From contig NC_090025.1 of assembly GCF_037176765.1 (NCBI RefSeq), positions 14,437,545-14,501,544 of the forward strand: 64,000 bases of DNA, in the 5' to 3' direction. Both the position numbers and the translations under genes were made by a program. Numbering within the stretch: position 1 is the first letter of the stretch; each line of letters opens with the position of its first letter. Positions 23,360 to 35,392 of this stretch are shown here, piece by piece. Origin of the DNA: Anolis sagrei (lineage: Eukaryota; Chordata; Lepidosauria; Squamata; Anolidae). Under the pieces are notes generated by a model. It did no database searches. It was not told the origin of the DNA and saw only the letters and a list, made by a program, of their open reading frames with translations.

Positions 23360-24265
23360 AGCAAAGTCTTCCAGAATGGTCACAGTGCAGCTTGTACACT
23401 CCATACAGCTCCAAGACATTTTTTGTTTGTTTCTGAAACCCTGTTCTCTCACAAAATTATTTGTTTTTGGCAGTTTCCCTCTTCTGCAAGCATGCAGAAC
23501 CCCTTGCCATACATTAAATCCATGGAAATATCTCCACTGTTGTGTCCACAAGTACTCAAAATATCTCTTTTCCTACTGTAGAGGAAAATTTAAATATTTG
23601 AGATTGCCTAGGGTGGGAGACCGTGACCTGTGGATGTGATCTGGGGAGAAATTCACTCCCAGCCCCCATGCAATTGCCTGCCCCTCTCATTTGTTGTTGT
23701 TAATCTGTAAACAAAAATGAAGTCCAACGAGTTGCTGTTGTCGCCAAACATGTCACCAGGAGTCCAAGAGTCATAATGATTCAGGTCTCCTCATGCTCCA
23801 CGCCCCATTTTGGAATGGTATCACCTGGTACCTGGCATGCGCTGCATCTTTTGTCCTAATGGCATATGATATTTGTTCATTGTTGCTGCAGAAACCACTC
23901 TTTCAAGCTGACTTCTCAATGGATATTTTTTCCCCTCCAGGAGTGCATTCTATTGCAGCTTGTTCACATCAATTTACACATCCCGATAAAGAATGAAAAA
24001 TATGTGGCCCACGGTTCCTCTTTTCAAAGTGCCGACAAAGTACACCTCCTTGTATGAAACACAGGGAGGCCCTGTAATCCTTGAAGCCAATGCCATCAGA
24101 AGGGAGTCTCGGGATGGTTCAAGCAGACAGCCTAGGGAGTAAATTCCTCCCCTCTACACACATTGAGACCATTGTATATTGTGTCTGTTTTCTTAACATC
24201 ACGAGAGAGGCACTTCAGACATGAAAATATCAACCAGTCCTGGCTAGCTGAGCTGAATTCAGTTT
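23360..24265. other. Unassigned intergenic sequence
   Basis: No gene or repeat recognised; short overlapping ORFs only. Confidence 0.3.
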
Positions 24266-24269
24266 CAGA

Positions 24270-24279
24270 TCTATCTGCC

Positions 24280-24316
<37 letters not shown>

Positions 24317-24332
24317 TGCTGTCTGTCTCGCT
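24270..24332. repeat. CTGT tetranucleotide microsatellite
   Basis: About 15 CTGT units with a few interruptions near the right end. Confidence 0.95.
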
Positions 24333-24475
24333 GTTGGACTCTTTCTAGACTGTAGGAACAGGATAGCAAAAAGCATGTGCCTTGCTTCTATGCTTTCTGG
24401 TGGATGTCCAAGCCTTCTCCATCTACTCCATGCACTTTACTGGCCTGTTGCTCTTTTATGATGCTGGCCCTAAAG

Positions 24476-24625
24476 GCATGAGGTCCTCTCTGATCTTGGA
24501 AGCCAAGCAGGAACACCTCTGCTTTGTATAGCATGGGAGACTACCAATGAGTATTAGGTGTCGTAGGCTATACGTCAGAGGTAGGATCTGGCAAAACAAC
24601 TTCTGAGTATTCCTTGCCTAAAAGG
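24476..24625 (+). mobile_element. 5S-rRNA-derived SINE
   Basis: CTGATCTTGGAAGCCAAGCAGG and GCATGGGAGACTACCA are 5S-like. The body GGTGTCGTAGGCTATACGTC and CTGAGTATTCCTTGCCTAA is the non-5S part of the family. Confidence 0.75.
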
Positions 24626-24627
24626 CT

Positions 24628-24835
24628 TTGGACAATATCACACTTACTGTTAAAGCACTGTTATTCCACTTTTACTTCTATGATTGCCTTCTGTGGAATT
24701 CTGGGCTTTGTAGTTTGTTAAGATGCAGGAACTCTCTGGGCAAGAATTTTAAAGAATCCTCCCTGAAACTACATGTCCCAGGATTCCATAACAGGCAGTC
24801 ATACCAGTTTAAAAAACAACAACATTTTAACAATG
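24628..24835. mobile_element. Fold-back MITE (GGAATTCTGGG family)
   Basis: GTGGAATTCTGGGCTTTGTA and CTACATGTCCCAGGATTCCA are inverted halves. It sits directly downstream of the 5S SINE. Confidence 0.65.
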
Positions 24836-25189
24836 CAATGTAATGCTGTCATTTTATCATTACACGAGGGAGAAAAACTAGATTGAAGCATGATACCAAG
24901 TGCATTATGTTGCTGGTATGCCTCCTCTCCTTTTCCCACTATTGAAGGGGAATGGCTAACGGCCCTACGGTGTTCCTATCATCTGTATTGTGTGATGCAT
25001 TCTGCTTCTGGGACGGCATTGTGGCTCTGAAGTGACATCAGGGGACAGAACTCTCCTCTTCCACTCCATTAAGACAGGATTGTAAGGATATGGGGAAGGA
25101 TGACCATGGACCATGGATTGATTAATCATCATTGCACAAATGGAGGGAGGTGAGATAACAAGGCATGTGTCCACTGTTGCAGCTTGCGC

Positions 25190-25290
25190 ATGGAATAGCA
25201 TCTCCATGCAACAATGTCCTAAGAAAACTATGCAATTCATAGGGTCACTATAAATTGACCAACAACTTGAAGGCATCCTTAAGCAGGTTG
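25190..25290 (+). mobile_element. 5S-SINE tail fragment
   Basis: AAGAAAACTATGCAATTCAT, GGGTCACTATAAATTGACC and ACTTGAAGGCA match the 3' part of the 5S-SINE family (compare 61340-61395). Confidence 0.55.
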
Positions 25291-25833
25291 CCAGACCAGG
25301 ATCACCCATGCTCTGAGATTTCCAGATCAAAATCTGGTACTTAGGAGCAACACCAGTGATGCAATGAGGGCAGAGCTTAATTATGTTGTTAAGCAGTAAC
25401 CACGACTGCTCATAGCTTGTCATTCAACACTCAGAGATAAATGATTTTCCTGGTTGAAAATTAAGTATCTTCAAATTGCAACACTTGATTAAAATTAAGT
25501 CACGGGGCAAAGTGTAGTAAACTGGAAGATTTTTTTTTATACTAAGTGGAGGTTTGAATGCAGATTGTTTCTTGCCTAGAGGTGATCATGAAAAATGGGG
25601 GATGCCCTGCAAACCTGTGCAGAAACATGCATAGAGACTAGAAAATAAGGCCACCCTGGTTTTTTGATACTCGTTATGAGAACTCAGTAAAAAAAAAAGT
25701 TATTAGACTTCACTCCCTTTACTGAGAAAGAATGAACGTGGGTCGTTTTTAGGAGTGAGAAGTTCAGGTCCCCATTACAACTGAATTGCAGCAGTTCTAA
25801 TTTACTTTAACCGCTGAATCCTATTCTTGCTTG

Positions 25834-26415
25834 AATATTTATTTATTATTTATTTACAACATTTCTACCCCACCCTTCTCAACCCCTGAGGGGGGACTCA
25901 GAGCAGCTAACACTGGCAACAATTCAATGCTACAATATCATAATATAACAACAATATGAAACAATAAATACACAATAGAGTAAAAACAATAACATTAATT
26001 ATACAGTCACATAGCCGTTTTCATTATCATAACAACCATATGGTCCAGTTCAATGTCCAAAGTGCCATTGTGCCTGCTAGCCAAAAAGCCTGGTTCCCAA
26101 AACCATGATTTCAGTTTTTTCCTAAAGGAAAGGAGGGAGGATGCCGATCTAATCTCACTAGGGAGTTAATTTCACAAGCGGGGGGGGGGGGGAGGGGGGT
26201 TCACCACCGAGAAGGCCCTGTCCCTCGTCCCCACCAAACATGTTTGCGAGGCCGGTGGGACCGAGAGCAGGGCCTCCCTGATGGATCTTAAACTATGAGG
26301 CAGAACGTAGAGGGAGATACATTCGGACAAGTAAGCTGAGCCGGAGCCGTATAGGGCTTTATAGGCCAAGACCAGCACTTTGAATTGTGCTCAGAAATGG
26401 ACTGGCAGCCAGTCC
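25834..26415 (-). mobile_element. L2 LINE 3' segment
   Basis: The minus strand gives LVLAYKALYGSGSAYLSECI, SLRSIREALLSVPPASQT and TRDRAFSVV. It carries an internal G-run (about 26179-26200) and ends in a CA repeat boundary at 26447-26468. Confidence 0.8.
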
Positions 26416-26862
26416 ATTTCCGAGCCCTTCAACGTACAGTCTGACACACACACACACACACACACACTATCATCACCTCTTGCCTGCAAGACCAGTATCC
26501 TCTCTGGGCATTTTCTTGGTCCTCTAGTGCGATTGTATGGCATTTTTGGACCAGGAGTCCTTCGTTTATAGGGTTTGCTGTTTTTCATACTGAATGGAAA
26601 ACCCATATTCCATTCAGTGTTGAATAAGTGGAGTTCTGTGTTGCAAAAGTAACTGCTGCAAATGCAGTTGTGCATTCTTGGATGAGAATATAAATGTTCA
26701 CATGTGCCTTCAGGGTACCATTGGACTCACTGGATTTCAGAAACAGCAGCCGCACATACAGATACATAACTGGTGATACAATACAATCACTACTGAACTA
26801 TGTGCACGTAAATTATCACTACATAATCATGATGTAGGAAATTAACCAATGTGTGTAAATGT

Positions 26863-27092
26863 ACAGTTGATCCTATACATTTGTGGGTTTGACATTCACA
26901 GACTTGATTTTTCACAGATTTTATTAGAATATACTCTTCAGAAATTTCTGGGTCCTTTGGTGCAACTCTATTGACTTTAAAGCCATGTTGGAGGACCTGG
27001 AGATGCCTAGAGATGTATTACCTGAGGAATACATTAGTGGTTTGCCGCTTTTGAGGGGAGCTTATGGCCCATTTAATGTGGAGGGCTGATTG
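26863..27092. mobile_element. TIR element resembling a Tigger-type MITE
   Basis: CAGTTGATCCTATACATTTG at the left and AATGTGGAGGGCTGATTG at the right are imperfect inverted repeats. It encloses about 190 bp without coding capacity. The family is uncertain. Confidence 0.5.
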
Positions 27093-27199
27093 TATTTGCA
27101 TTGTTACACTCTCTTCCTCCTCTTCCTTTCTAAGCTATTTTCCCATGGAAGGGTTCTTTGGCCATTCACGTAATTGTCATCCTGCAATTTCCAAACGTA

Positions 27200-27297
27200 A
27201 TAGAATCATAGAGACCTTGTGGGCCTTGTGGGCCATCCAGTCTAACCCCCTGCCAAGAAATAGGAAAATCACATTCAAAGCACCACCATGACAGATG
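27200..27297 (-). mobile_element. CR1 3' end fragment
   Basis: TAGAATCATAGAGACC, GGCCATCCAGTCTAACCCC and CTGCCAAG are the inverse of the CR1 3' region. Confidence 0.75.
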
Positions 27298-27545
27298 TCA
27301 TGGTTCTCATGACATGTCCATACCACTGTAGTCTTGTTTCCTGCATTTTCTTGCTAATTGCTTTTATTCCTAGTGGATGTCATCATTTGGCACATGGTCA
27401 AGAAGTGTCAAGCCAAGTGTCCATCTCAGCATTTTCATTTCAATTGTGTTAAGGGCTTGTTCATGTTTCTTTGTTGCTGGCCTGCACTCTGCCCCCGCAT
27501 TTCTATACTTACCACCGCCTTTAAAAAGATCACTTTCTCCTCGAA
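27298..27545 (-). mobile_element. Decayed LINE RT C-terminal fragment
   Basis: The minus strand gives pieces such as LQWYGHVMRT and a KCxxWTL-like block before it, typical of RTE/BovB-like LINE ends. It is frame-broken. Confidence 0.5.
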
Positions 27546-27967
27546 CTGAATGTCAAGATTATGTATAGCTTCTACTCATGAATGCTTGGAATTAGAAGAT
27601 GGACGCCACATGGGAATTCCTTTAAAATGCCTTGGGGGAGGAATATTAATTCTGTATACAACAAGGAGAGGGATGCAGAAGAATGTGTGAAAACAGCTGG
27701 GCAGGAAGCCGAGACACTGTAGAAGACCCAGGTTGAGCATTGTTAGCAAACAACTTGATGAGAAGTGACAGCTGAGACATACTTTTTACTGACACAAATC
27801 ACCGGAACGCTTATTCTGAGCCATCAGATTAAATCAGATCTTTTTGAAGTTGGAAAAGAAACTGGGAAAATACCATTTGCTAGGCTTAGTGAGACAAGAA
27901 CTTGCCCTTTTCTCTTACCATCTAGACGCTTTACAAGCAGATATAGAAAATTTAAGACAAGATATTC

Positions 27968-28932
27968 AGCCTACTAGGACTTCAATGGTGGAGTAAATCT
28001 GAGATTATTTTTTGGTTTTTGAACAGAAAATGCCTATAAAACAAGCACACATTTTCTTTGAAAAAAATTATGACTCCATAGTTTTGCAAGCCTGCAAAAC
28101 TATTTAAACTATACTTGAAACAATGTGTGCATGTATGTGCACATGAATAGGAAGGACTAAGTGCAGTGTTTCTCTGCTACATCTCAGAGGACTCGCTGTT
28201 TCGCGGGTTTCCCTCCCTAGAGCCGGGGGCGGGGGAGGAAGAGGAGGAGGAGGAAGAGTAGGAGGGGAGGGCACTGGCAAATGGTGGGACCAGAGGATGC
28301 TGGAGCCCTGGGAGGCGGCAGGACCTTGCTCCTTTCGGGTGAGGAGTCAGCGGAGGAGGTGGAGGAAGAGGGTGAGCAGAGGCCTCAACTGAGGTGCTAC
28401 TGGCCTCAGAGGCCCCTTGGGAAGCCCAGGCTGGATGAGGAGAGTGAAAGAGAAAGAGAAGAAGAGCACCCCCGAGCACTTGCACCAGGCTCCCTGATGC
28501 AAGTACTCGTGGGCGCTCATCTTCTCCTTCACTCTTCTTCTCATCCGGCCTGGGCTTCCTTACATCACAGATGTTCACTCATCGCGGGTGGTTCTGGAAT
28601 CTAACACCTGCGATAAGTGAGCGCCTGGCTCCCCTCCCCTCCTCCTCTTTCTCCTCTCCCTCCGGCTCTAGGGGGGAAACACGTGAAATAGCGAGTCCGC
28701 AATAAGCGAACCGCGATGTAGCGGAGAAATACTGTACTTAGTCCTTCCTATTCATGTGCACATACACGCACACATTGTTTCAAGTATAGTTTTAATAGTT
28801 TTGCAGGCTTGCAAAACAATGGACTCATAATTTTTTTCAAACAAAATATGTGCATGTTTTATAGGAATTTCGCATTCTAAAACCAAAAAATAATCTCAGA
28901 TTTGTTCCGCCATTTAAGTCCTAGTAGGCTGA
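27968..28932. mobile_element. 965-bp fold-back element with GC-rich centre
   Basis: The left arm starts CAGCCTACTAGGACTTCAA and the right arm ends TTAAGTCCTAGTAGGCTG. The arms pair over about 300 bp (GAAGGACTAAGTGCAGTG with CACTG-like ACTGTACTTAGTCCTTCC; CGACTCGCTGTTTCG-like motifs). The centre (28265-28640) is GC-rich and again self-complementary (AAGCCCAGGC and GCCTGGGCTT). ORFs inside read as composition artefacts. No transposase was found. Confidence 0.8.
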
Positions 28933-28984
28933 TATATGTACAGTGAGTCTTCTATATCCATGGATTTTGTGTACACAAATTCAA

Positions 28985-29497
28985 GCTCTAAACAGTTCTG
29001 GCCCAGCTTACCTGCCTGAACGTATCTCTCCCTATGAACTATCTAAGAGTTTAAGATCGTCCGGGGAGGCCCTGCTCTCCGTCCCGCCTTCTTCACAGGT
29101 GTGACTGGCGGGGACGAGAGACAGGACCTTCTCAGTGGTGGCCTCTCGGTTGTGGAATGCTCTATCCAGGGATATTAGATCAACCCCCTCCCTCTTGACC
29201 TTCCAGAAAAAAAGTGAAAACGTGGCTATTTGAACAAGCCTTCTGAATCTAATGCAAGAGTCAAACACGGAATTAGACAAAAGTTAACACTGGGATGGCA
29301 CAGACGATGATTTTTGGACAATGAGACGAACAACAAAGGCATTGGTTTTATATGTTTTTAAAGGTTTTATTGAATGTATTTTTAATTCTGTTAATTGTAT
29401 ATTGTTAGGCATCGAATTGCTGCCTGGTTGTAAGCCGCCTGGAGTCACCTTTGGGTTCAAGAAAGGCGGGATAGAAATATTGTAAATGAATAAATAA
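28985..29497 (+). mobile_element. L2 LINE 3' segment
   Basis: SGPAYLPERIS-like and SLRSSGEALLSVPPSSQV-like codons occur in broken frame. The 3' tail GGCGGGATAGAAATATTGTAA is followed by AATAAATAATAA. Confidence 0.8.
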
Positions 29498-29645
29498 TAA
29501 CCATACTTGGCTTGGAAATATTTTTTTCAATCCAAAAAGTAAACCTTGATTTTTAAACTGAAATATAAATGACATCATTATACTATGCTGTTTTATAGAA
29601 TGAGACTTGAGCAGCTATGCATGTATTTAAGTTTGATATGTTTAA

Positions 29646-29852
29646 TGTATTGTCGAAGGCTTTCATGGCCGGAATCACTGGGTTGTTGTTGGTTTTTCTG
29701 GGCTATATGGCCATGTTCTTGAGGCATTTGCAGACGTTTCGCCTGCATCTATGGCAAGCATCCTCAGAGATAGTGAGGTGCAGGCGAAACGTCAGGAGAA
29801 AATGCTTTGAGAACATGGCCATATAGCCCGGAAAAACCTACAACAATCCATT
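29646..29852. mobile_element. Fold-back element (GACGTTTCGCCTGCATC family)
   Basis: GGGCTATATGGCCATGTTCT and AGAACATGGCCATATAGCCC are inverted arms around GCAAGCATCCTCAGAG. Related copies lie at 2905, 40905-41000 and 47519. The left end starts near GTCGAAGGCTTTCATGG. Confidence 0.8.
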
Positions 29853-29888
29853 TGATATGTTTATTTTTATATTGTGCTGTACAATATG

Positions 29889-30695
29889 TGATATCGAGCT
29901 CTTTTGGGGGTTTCTCCCAGCGAGGGGAGGCCCAAAGGACCGCAAATGGGGTCCTGACCTTGGCGAGCGACCAGCGGAGGCCAATCCAAAAAGACGCAAA
30001 AACGTTGAAAATCAATCTCACCAAGGCTGAAGAGGAGATCTGCGACCGAAGCGTTTATTTTGCGATTCAGCTGAAAAGGATGCGTTACAGGGATGAATCC
30101 TCAAGTAAGCATGCAATACAGTGATTTTCAGGCATATTTATACAGTCAGAACAAAGAAATCCTGGTTTGAATCTCCCGCCCGCCTCCTGTCAGTTTCCCT
30201 TGTCCTGATTGGCCGGCTCCGGAACAGCTGGGAGGAGGCCTGGCCGCTGGTCCCACCCTCCCTCCAATCGCCGGCCGCTGCCGCCTCTAAAGGGCCAATC
30301 AGAGCCCCCAGAGCGTCTCCAGAGATTGTCCAATCAGCGGCCGGGAGGCGGGCTCTGGTTTGACAGCCCAGGAGGGCGGAACGCCCGGGAGGCGTCCGCC
30401 AGCTGACTGAACACCTTTTGTCTCCTCACAGCAGGGGAGGCGGATGGGGGAACAAGGGATTTCCTGGGTCCCGATAAAAGATGTGTATAGGCAAAAGAGG
30501 GTGGCTATGGGCGATGTCTGGATCTTCAACCTTGCGGGCAAAGGGTCCTTTGTCACAAGGGAGCATGCACAAACACCGTAATTGATGTAATCAGTCTGTT
30601 TTTCCGGCTTCTGGCTGATCAAATCTCAGGCTTTTGTTTGTCTGAACTCTGAAAAACAAAGCCACAGATTTGCCAGTATTTTCCATGCAATGTCA
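29889..30695 (-). mobile_element. Solo LTR fossil of an endogenous retrovirus-like element
   Basis: About 807 bp starting TG and ending CA, flanked by ATATG on both sides (29884-29888 and 30696-30700), a 5-bp target duplication. On the minus strand it shows LTR architecture: CCAAT-type boxes (about 30264-30336) in U3, TATAAATA at 30141-30134, and AATAAA at 30059-30054, then a U5-like end. No internal coding region is attached, so it is a recombined solo copy. Family beyond LTR class is not assigned. Confidence 0.7.
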
Positions 30696-30700
30696 ATATG

Positions 30701-31850
30701 GATGGAGTTCCTTCCAAGGAAATTGAATTTCCTTAACTGTAATCCCCTGGTCGCATATTCTTTTATAGGGTAAAGTTCAAGAGGGGAAAGACAAGGAAGG
30801 GGAAGGCGAGGATACATCTCATTTCATTTCATATTACATATACTTCATACATACATTCTTTGCAGTTTATCATAATTCACAGATTTCATAGGAAAGATCC
30901 CCATCCCAGCAAAGTTTTATTAGGAAACCCCACAGCAATTAATAAAGGCAATCATCAGAGTTCCTGAGGTATGATCCTTTGCAACAAGGGCATGCACCCA
31001 CAAGCGGGGGCCATGCTTCTCAAGCGGCTGGTTTGGAGTTCATTGAGGAAGTCCGTGGCGCTAGGGCACCAAGTCAGTCAGAGAAGGCAGAAAAAGTCCG
31101 TAAAAGAATCTGTGAGTGGTGGCAGGCGGGCCAATGTCCTTTGGAGAACTGCATCTCCCAGCCAAGACCCGGGACTCATCTGGCCTCCCTCCCCGGGGCC
31201 GCTGCAGCCGGCTGCTGCAGGTCCCAGGCGGCCTGAGTCCATGTGGAGCGAGGGCTGCCGCAGAGAAGCGGGGAGCCCTGGTTTGACAATCAGCTGTTTC
31301 TCTGCAAGACAGAAACTCTGAAAACAAAACTAATTTCTTCCCGGGAGGAGCAGCCCAAAACAGAGAAACTGGGATGGCAGATAGACTTAGAATTAGTCAC
31401 TGAACAAGGCAAAATTGGAACGGCGGCGATCCGCCATGTTAAGTGTTTAGTGGATAGCGGGGTCCGAAATGGCGGTTTCCTTATCCGCGTTTTGGTCGAA
31501 CGCAGATTCGGGGTCCGGGGAGCACCTGGAGGTGCCCCCCGCGGGCTCACGGCTCTCCGGAGCCCAGAAAGGAGTTTATGGAAACGTTTATGGAGTGCTG
31601 AGCCAGGAAGGGATACAAAAGTATCATGCGGAAAGACAAAAAGTTTCAAGTTTCAAGTGGTTTATTAGGGAACGATACAAAGTAAGGAGAGGGGAAAGTT
31701 AGCTGAGGTTTGCAGGCATTCCTGGTCTTGGAGCTGGCGGCTGAGGCACATTCCATCTGCTGGCCCCAAAGTTCGGCCCAGGAACTGCGGAACTCCCTGC
31801 TGCAGTTCAGATTAAAGTACAAGCTGGGCTACCGGTAGCGCCAGCTGTCA
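30701..31850 (-). mobile_element. Possible further LTR-element fossil sequence
   Basis: GC-rich sequence with minus-strand CCTAATAAA-type poly(A) motifs near 30928 and 31664 and a TATAAAAG near 30765, adjoining the solo LTR. The minus-strand start TGACAGCTGG at 31850 is LTR-like, but I could not fix both ends or a target duplication. It could instead be unrelated CpG-rich DNA. Confidence 0.35.
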
Positions 31851-32625
31851 TATGTTCTTGGGCAGCTCACAGCAGCAGTGCTGAGGAAGCAGCTAAATTT
31901 ACAATTGCACATATACAGAAGGAAAGAAAATTATAATTAAAAATAATCCCATCAATACTGTAATTTGAATATTATTGTACAGTATTTTTGTTTAAGGTGT
32001 CGGAAACCATACCGACATTTCTCAGTCTAACTCATGTCTAAAATGAAGACGTACATAGGTACAAACTTGACTAATGCTAATCTGTAAAGAACCTAGATGA
32101 GTCTTCTCAAAAATATCTAAAAATATATCATTTCTTAAAAGAAAATCTATACAAAAGAATCCCAGAGGCCTTTATGCAAACAGCTAGTTTTGCTTTCCTG
32201 TTTAGACAAGCTACGGAGTTAGTGAAACACACCATTCACTTTCAGACAATTTAACTTGCATAGAAGGCAAAATAGACACTAGAAAAGCACAAAAGCAGAT
32301 TGTTCTGGCATCTGAATTGCTGAATTCTGTGGATATGAACCAAAGCAACATGAATAGAAAAGCACAGTTCAGACACCAAGAGCAGAAGTGGATCTTCTGA
32401 ACATGTTCCTCTGTAATTGAAGAGAAATAAAAGCCTACTAGGATCTCAGGGACAGTATGTAATGGGAAACACTGAATTACAACTTTGGAGACCTGAATAC
32501 AAATCTCTGCTCAGCCATGGAAAGCCATGGGATGACCTTGGACAAGCCATGCCCTCTTGGCCTCAGGGGAAGGCAAAGACAAACCTCTCTGAACAAATCA
32601 AACCAAGAAACCCTCATGATGATAG
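31851..32625. other. Unassigned intergenic sequence
   Basis: AT-rich sequence with no recognised gene or repeat. Confidence 0.35.
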
Positions 32626-32631
32626 TCTTGA

Positions 32632-32764
32632 TAGTGGTTCTCAACCTGTGGGTCGCCATGTTTTGGCCTCCAACTCCCAGAAATCCCAGCCAATTTACCA
32701 GCTGTTAGGATTTCTGGGAGTTGGAGGCCAAAACATCTGGGGACCCACAGGTTGAGAACCACTG
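32632..32764. mobile_element. Palindromic hAT MITE
   Basis: AGTGGTTCTCAACCTGTGGG and its complement at the right end enclose two inverted halves (CAACTCCCAGAAATCCCAGC and GGATTTCTGGGAGTTGG). Same family as 169-303. Confidence 0.82.
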
Positions 32765-32892
32765 CCTTAAGATCACCATAAGTTGGCTGACGGCACACAG
32801 TAACAACAAAGATGTATCTCAGAAATCAGCCTGTTCAGTCAGATTTACTCCTATACAGGTGACTATATCTGCAGTCTAGGTGAATGTAGGGT

Positions 32893-33960
32893 TTGTTTAT
32901 TTATTTATTTATTTATTGTTTTGCACATTTGTGTCCCGTTCTTCTCACCCCCGGGAGGGGACTCAGGGTGGCTTCACAACAAGCACTCGTTTTAGTGCTA
33001 ATCACAAGCATAAAATACAGTTAAAAACAATTCATTTAAAAATACATTATATTCATAAAAACATTTGTTTTAAATCACCCTGGTTTAAAATCATTGTCTG
33101 GATCAGTTCATTGTCCTTCATATCACATTAATAATCCCAATTGTTGCTTCTATTGCTCAAACGCTTGGTCCCATAACCAGGTTTAAAGTTTCTTTCTAGA
33201 AGACAGGAGGGAGGGGGCCAATCTGATGTCGCTGACAAGGGAATTCCACAGGCGGGGGGCCACCACTGAGAAGGCCCTGTCTCTTGTCCCCACCAGTTGT
33301 GTTTGCGATGGTGGTGGGACCGAGAGCAGGGCCCCTCCAGCTGATCTTAACCTTTGTGATGGTTTGTAACGGGAGATACGTTTGAACAGAGAACATCGTT
33401 TTTTAAATTTTTATTATTCATTGTCTTTATGTTTAAATGTATTGTAATGTTCTTTTTGCTTTTTATCAATGTATGTATTTTATGGCATCGAATTGTGCCG
33501 ACTGTGTATGCCGCCCTGAGTCGCCTTCAGGCTGATATGGGCAGGATAGAAATAATGTAAATAAATAAATAAGCAAACAGGTAATCTGGGATGGAATTGT
33601 ACAGGGCTTTAAAAGTTAAAACCAGCACTTTGAATTGTGCTCAGAAGCAGGCTGTCAGCCAGTGGAGCTGGCATAGCAGCAGGGTTGTATGCTCTCTGTA
33701 TGCTGCTCCAGTGAGCTGGTTTAAGCTGCCGAGCATTGGACTAGTTGGAGCTTCCAAACAGTCTTCAAAGGCAACCCTATGTAAAGTGCAGTAATCTATC
33801 CAGGATGTAACAAGAGCGTGGACCACCGTGGCCAAGTCTGACTTCCCAAGGTACGGGTGCAGATGGCACACAAGTTTTAATTGTGCAAAAACTCTCCCAG
33901 CCACCTCTGAGACCTGGGGTTCCAGGCTCAGTGATGAGTCTAGGATCACTCCCAAGCTGT
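32893..33960 (-). mobile_element. L2 LINE, minus, interrupted by another L2 end
   Basis: The TTTATT repeat at 32893 is the inverted tail. The ORF parts include GKSDLATVVHALVTSWIDYC, MGVILDSSLSLEPQVSEVAG and REHTTLLLCQLHWL. A plus-strand L2 3' end interrupts it at 33405-33568. Confidence 0.82.
33405..33568 (+). mobile_element. L2 3' end nested in L2
   Basis: It ends GCCGCCCTGAGTCGCCTTCA, then GGATAGAAATAATGTAAATAAATAAAT, the plus orientation of the tail seen inverted at 32893. Confidence 0.75.
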
Positions 33961-34640
33961 GACCTAGTTTGGTTAGGTTTTACTTGGATTCCAGCCTTGC
34001 CACCCCATAAGTATTTTGACCATTGTGTGACTAGGATTCCAGGCTTTCATTTTTTTTTTTAAAACAGATGTCTCTACTTTTGCAGGAGCTGAGATAAAGA
34101 GCAAATGTGGAGGCATTCTTCTGTAAAATTATTCTGCTGATAACAAGTCCACCTCTGCATTTCAGGTGCAGGTGCGTAGGAAAGGATAGTCAGACACAGG
34201 TGTTGGAATGCAAGAACCAAGGATTGGATGCATTTCAGGGATGTGAGATGGGGAAAGGGAGAGAGAATGAGAGGTGGAAGCAGAAGAGTTCAAGATGCAA
34301 GGGGAGCACATTGGGAGGGCACAAGAGAAGGCAGGGAAAAAGGTAGAAGGGAAAGGATGTATGTGAAGTAAGAGGAAAGAGAGGGAGCACAAAGCAAGAG
34401 AAAGCGAGCCATGAGGATTGAGGTATGTAAGAAGCAAGGGGGAAATCATTGTAAGGATGTGAGGGAGTAGAAGGGAAGGAAGAATGTGTTATGTAAGCAG
34501 CTAATTACAAGAAACATGGGGACAATTGGTTTATTTAGGGATAGAAGCTCAGCCTGGCATGATAAATTCCAATGACCATGTATAGATTTGAACTTGAGAA
34601 TCTTCCATGTATGGGTTCTGCATCCATGGAATCAACCACC
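33961..34640. other. Unassigned, partly purine-rich sequence
   Basis: 34250-34480 is strongly purine-biased (GAGAG, AAGGG). No gene or known repeat. Confidence 0.35.
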
Positions 34641-34645
34641 ACTCA

Positions 34646-34646
34646 A

Positions 34647-34690
<44 letters not shown>
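34646..34690. repeat. ATCT tetranucleotide microsatellite
   Basis: About eleven uninterrupted CTAT units. Confidence 0.95.
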
Positions 34691-35390
34691 ATCCCAAAAG
34701 CAAACCTTAATTTTACTGCATGCTGAGCACTACATCATTCTCTAGTGTGATGTTGTAGTCTTTTATTTCACAGATCCTCGGGATATCTCCAGCACTTCTC
34801 TGAGTTGTTTGTCATTTTACTACGCCAATGTGTGTAATCAAACTTGAGCACTCACTGATTTTGATATTCAGGGATGTTCCCAGAACTAAAGCCCAGTTGA
34901 TATCAAAGGATTCAAAAGATAAGCACTAGATAGACATCACTCCAACATCTGACATGGTGTCTTATATAGCTCCGTTTGAATTTGTGTAGAGCCAGGTGTT
35001 ACTGATAGTGAATCTAAGAAAATAGACCCTTTGAATGGCCATATATTACACAGTATTATCCCTAGTATGAGGCTCCAGCATCCAATTTATGCTCGTTCAC
35101 AGTCAGCCTTGAGGGCTGCTTTCTTGCATACCTACTTGACTGTGAGCAATTTTTTATTTTTATTTTTTACTTATTATGCCTTCCTCAGTCTGTACATGCA
35201 CTGACCTGGCACATAAATAAGGGTGAGTCAGTCAGCTCCAGGGCAGCCTACCTAACAGTATCAGGAAGGAGAAACAGCACGTCTGTTCTCAAATTCTCTT
35301 TTCTTCCTTGCTCCTTGCAAAAAGAGCTTTCTGAAATAAATACATTGCAAGTTACAGATCTGGAGACTTTGGTTATGAAATATCCTTTTT
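34691..35390. other. Unassigned intergenic sequence
   Basis: No recognised gene or repeat. Confidence 0.3.
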
Positions 35391-35392
35391 CT

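Noticed and set aside
28177-28604. ORFs of 107-133 codons in the GC-rich core of the fold-back
   Set aside because: They lie on opposite strands of a self-complementary, biased sequence without motifs.
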